Shown here piece by piece: positions 61,501-64,000 of a stretch of DNA of 64,000 bases. How positions within the stretch are numbered: the stretch's first letter is position 1; each line of letters opens with the position of its first letter. The DNA comes from Trebouxia sp. TZW2008 (taxonomy: Eukaryota; Chlorophyta; Trebouxiophyceae; Trebouxiales; Trebouxiaceae), in assembly GCA_002118135.1 (NCBI GenBank), contig BDIU01000058.1, positions 1 through 64,000 on the forward strand, written 5' to 3'. Both the position numbers and the translations under genes were made by a program. The notes under the pieces were generated by a model. That model saw nothing but the letters and a program-made list of their open reading frames with translations. It had not been told where the DNA came from and searched no databases.

Positions 61501-64000
61501 GTAGGCTGCAGCTTGTGCTGCTCATCAACTTTGCTCACACACTGTATGGACAGCTGCTGTCAGTGGCTCTATGCAACACGCAGAGACCTACAATGCCGCT
61601 GCACAGCATACTATCAAACAGACCACGACACTGTGTAACGCAGCATGGCACTGTCAAAAGCTGCAGCCTTCAACCTTCATACAAAATGATGGTGCATTGC
61701 AGCTTGCAGCTATACGCCTTGTTGTGGACAGCTAGACTTGATGTTTTGCCTGAGTGGTTCTGTCATCAAATATAAGCAACATTCGTGAATGTGTCACTCA
61801 TGTGAAAATGTAAGGACGCACCGCAGCTTGCAGGTCCTGAGCATGCTGTTGGTAGATCTGGCCTAGACTGGCCTCATGGGCTTGACGCTGCTGCCACAGC
61901 GCGTAATCTACCCTGTTGCCAATGTCCTCCTTTAGAGCCTGCAAGTTGCCCTGTATGCAAACAGCAACACCCTTTTGTGAGACGCGTTGAAATTGATTGC
62001 AAGAGCAACCTTGTGACAGAGGCAAAGGCTCACTGCTACCAGATAGGTGGCAAATCCTGGACAGGTCAACATTAACAGCAGAGGTCGCAGGCTGCCAACA
62101 GTCGCATGCACTTTGCAAGGTGTCCCCCTGTAAGGAGGGAATGTCAGTCTTTCATTTGCGCATGGCAGTTGTGAAGGGGAGCCATACTGACAACAGGAAG
62201 ACGAGGGTGCATGCCTGCAAAGCGGCATTCTCCTCTAGCAGCATCTTGACTTGCCCTGGCAGCGGCCCACTTAGCCTCATATCTCCTGGAGTACATACAC
62301 ACATGTAGTCACAATCAGACATGCGCCTCCTGTCAGCTTCATGTCCCCTGCCGCACACTTGGTCAGGTGCACATAAACAGCCTCACCCATACGCCCATAC
62401 ACAAAAACACAGTCACAGTACATATGTTGAAACATCCACATGCTTCACCACACAAGTTGCACTATAAGTTTGCGACAGCTGCACAACCATGTAATGACAG
62501 AAGTGCCAATCTCAAAACACTCCACCCCTGGCAAAGTTGCAAAAATACAACTGTGCACAACCAAAGACCAGCTCTTGCTTATGTGGATGTCCAAATGGGC
62601 TGATAGATGCATGGTGGATGTGAGCTGCTGCATGTACAGACGTCTGTTGAGTCAATATAGGTATGTGTGGAATCAAGCAATGCAAACACTTGGCTGGCAG
62701 GAGGAAAGCAACGGTGCAGGTGCTGACCTTCAGAGCATGGCTTCGTATACCCTGCCTGGATCAGGCCACTCAAGGCTTCCTCATGCGCCTTTGCCTGCAC
62801 TCAAACTTGTTGTTGAATCAGATGGAAGACATTTGCCTCAGATCTACACCTTCAAATGTAGCTACATGCAACAGAAGCACCTGCGCAACTCCAGGTGGCT
62901 CATCTCGGAGGCAAAGCAAGCTTGCTGTGACATGCTGCTATAAGGAACAACTTTGTTTCTGTGACTGCTGAGCATGGCACAAAGTGTTCTACCTGTGCTT
63001 TGCTGGCAGTCAAGCTTGCTTGTGTTCAAAATTAAAACACTCAACTGCGTGACTACTACGTGTGTTAGATGAAAGTCCACACCTGCGCTTCAAGCTGCCT
63101 CTGATGCTTAGCCTGTCGCTTCTGCAGGTCAGTCCTGTGCCGTGTCTGCTGTTGCAGCAGCATGTCTCTGTAGGCCTCCCGCAGCAGTCCTGCCTCCCTA
63201 CCTGATTCTTGCCCCTGCTGCAGCCTGAGACCCTGCATCAACATCACCGACTATGCTTTCACGTATGCAGTGCAAAGCTTGTCACATCTTTCAGCGACAC
63301 TTGACATGTTTTTGTCAGTCGAGAGACACCACTCGACAGCTGCCGTTAACTGCCTGAAGGTGCACAAAAGCCAGGGATTCTGGGAGCCATCTTCCTATCT
63401 CATCCCTTGCGAGAAACCCTGCATGGTTGTTTGACTGCCTGGATTGCAGGTGATTGCTTCATTGCTTTACCAAGTCAACATTTGCAAAGCTGTCAGGTGG
63501 TCTCATGGTACATACAAAGTAGGCGTGTTTTGTTTCAATTTGCACATCAAGGACTCCTAGACAGCATCGTTGTACCAGCGCAACATTGCACAATTCGTTC
63601 TCACCTTGTGACCATGCAGCGCTCTTTTTCCATGATGCAGCTGCATTGCATCACCTTCCAACCCCAAGGCTGATGTACCTTGCTGAGCCTTGCGCTCACA
63701 GCTCTCTTGAGCAGTATCTGCTGCAAGTCTGCTTCCTGTCTCAGGCTCCTCTGTATCAGAGATGGTGTGTGGCTCATCCTCAGGGTCAAGGGGGGCCTGG
63801 TTGGAGGGCAGGGAGGGCCTGGCAGGCGGGCTCAGGTTGACTGCTTCTCTCAGCATTGACACTGCGTTCACAGTCAGGCCCTGCAGTCAGACTGCTGTCA
63901 CCGAAATGCATGAACAGCTGTCCTGGATGAAGGAACGGCTCAGGTTGACAGCTTCTCTCCGCAATACACAATATTCACAGTCAGGCCATGCAGCCAGGCT
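58582..64000 (-). CDS. Coiled-coil protein with C-terminal Cys/His cluster (5' end outside window)
   Basis: Partial multi-exon gene whose start lies beyond the right edge. Coding pieces that look real: about 63690-63870 (acidic, DPEDEPHTISDTEEPETG), 63083-63235 (LLREAYRDMLLQQQTRHRTD, strongly coiled coil), about 62727-62790 (QAKAHEEALSGLIQAG), 61820-61955 (QALKEDIGNRVDYALWQQ), 60770-60920 (MHEEEVKTLISEA), 60083-60205 (QYSALLRELKAIKRRYRS), possibly 59500-59660, and the last exon 58582-59150. The last exon contains CLRCGSQS, ECKFHP, EWHACRAAKH and GCYVRQGHYFPG, a spaced set of Cys and His suggesting a zinc-binding domain. I do not recognise a named family. A cytoskeletal or ciliary coiled-coil protein is a guess. 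Exact splice sites are not all resolved, and several exons have tandem copies. Confidence 0.55.
60083..60382 (-). repeat. Two copies of one exon in the coiled-coil gene
   Basis: Minus-strand copies at about 60083-60205 (QYSALLRELKAIKRRYRS) and 60268-60382 (QYSAVLRELKPGKRLYRS) each follow a CAG acceptor and keep an open frame, then diverge in their Ser/Asp-rich 3' halves (LDLDKLL versus SAADLNNL). Both could be used in the mRNA. Confidence 0.75.
60478..60545. repeat. AAGCC-type simple repeat
   Basis: Imperfect array of GCCAAGCC and CAGCCAAGCC units inside the coiled-coil gene, probably intronic. Confidence 0.8.
60870..61430 (-). repeat. Four tandem copies of a coiled-coil exon
   Basis: The element encoding QMHEEEVKTLI on the minus strand occurs at about 60870-60955 (working copy), 61035-61115, 61225-61305 and 61368-61432. 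CTCTTCTTCATGCATCTG-like sequence and CAGGGCCCTGTAA with GCCACTTGCAA are kept. The copies differ in length, and the 61225 copy reads CTCAGCCCTG in place of CAGGGCCCTG. Spacing is about 150-190 bases. Confidence 0.8.
63828..64000 (-). repeat. Tandem duplication at the window's right edge
   Basis: CTCAGGTTGACTGCTTCTCT with a following ATTCACAGTCAGGCC-like block at 63828-63890 recurs as CTCAGGTTGACAGCTTCTCT and ATTCACAGTCAGGCC at about 63940-64000. It covers an exon start and acceptor side of the minus-strand gene, and may continue outside the window. Confidence 0.75.

Overview
The window reads as nuclear DNA of a green alga, most likely a trebouxiophyte chlorophyte. This is inference from four things: very intron-rich genes with short exons and GT-AG introns ending mostly in TGCAG, mixed base composition, a plant-type CCCTAAA motif near the left end, and a plant/algal-type gene set. 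No prokaryotic operons, rRNA, CRISPR array or intact transposon were seen. The gene models below were built by hand by joining reading frames at splice sites. For the ABC transporter, J-protein, SLX1, OTU, DEAD-box, SAP-kelch-BTB and dynamin genes the proposed exons sum to a whole number of codons.

Layout, left to right. 1-3.9 kb: telomere-like motifs, an unrecognised exon next to a two-base assembly gap, otherwise no clear gene. 3.95-14.2 kb (+): complete ABCC/MRP-type ABC transporter, 19 exons, about 1452 aa. 15.3-20.8 kb (-): DnaJ-X protein, possibly with a glutamine-rich tail. 21.1-26.8 kb (+): SLX1-type GIY-YIG endonuclease with a very long C-terminal extension. 27.7-28.6 kb (-): small, probably plastid-targeted protein with an FHA-like end. 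30.5-32.5 kb (+): OTU deubiquitinase preceded by a tandem array of 81-nt exons. 33.2-33.9 kb (-): DUF3140 protein. 34.5-45.8 kb (-): DDX27/DRS1-type DEAD-box RNA helicase. 46.3-52.1 kb (+): SAP-kelch-BTB protein. 52.8-56.2 kb (+): dynamin/Mx-like GTPase with an in-frame TGA. 56.9-57.7 kb (+): peroxiredoxin. 58.6-64.0 kb (-): 3' part of a coiled-coil protein that runs off the window.

The genes are mostly unrelated housekeeping functions: transport, protein folding and turnover, DNA repair, ribosome biogenesis, membrane remodelling and redox. Two head-to-head pairs (J-protein/SLX1 and DDX27/SAP-kelch-BTB) share short intergenic regions.

The strongest unexplained signal is structural. At least four genes carry tandem copies of their own exons plus flanking intron, from a perfectly phased coding array (OTU gene) through an apparently intact alternative exon (DDX27) to decayed relics inside introns (DDX27, SAP-kelch-BTB, coiled-coil gene). 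In addition, two long near-perfect inverted repeats sit in neighbouring introns of the DDX27 gene and would fold into small-RNA-precursor-like hairpins.
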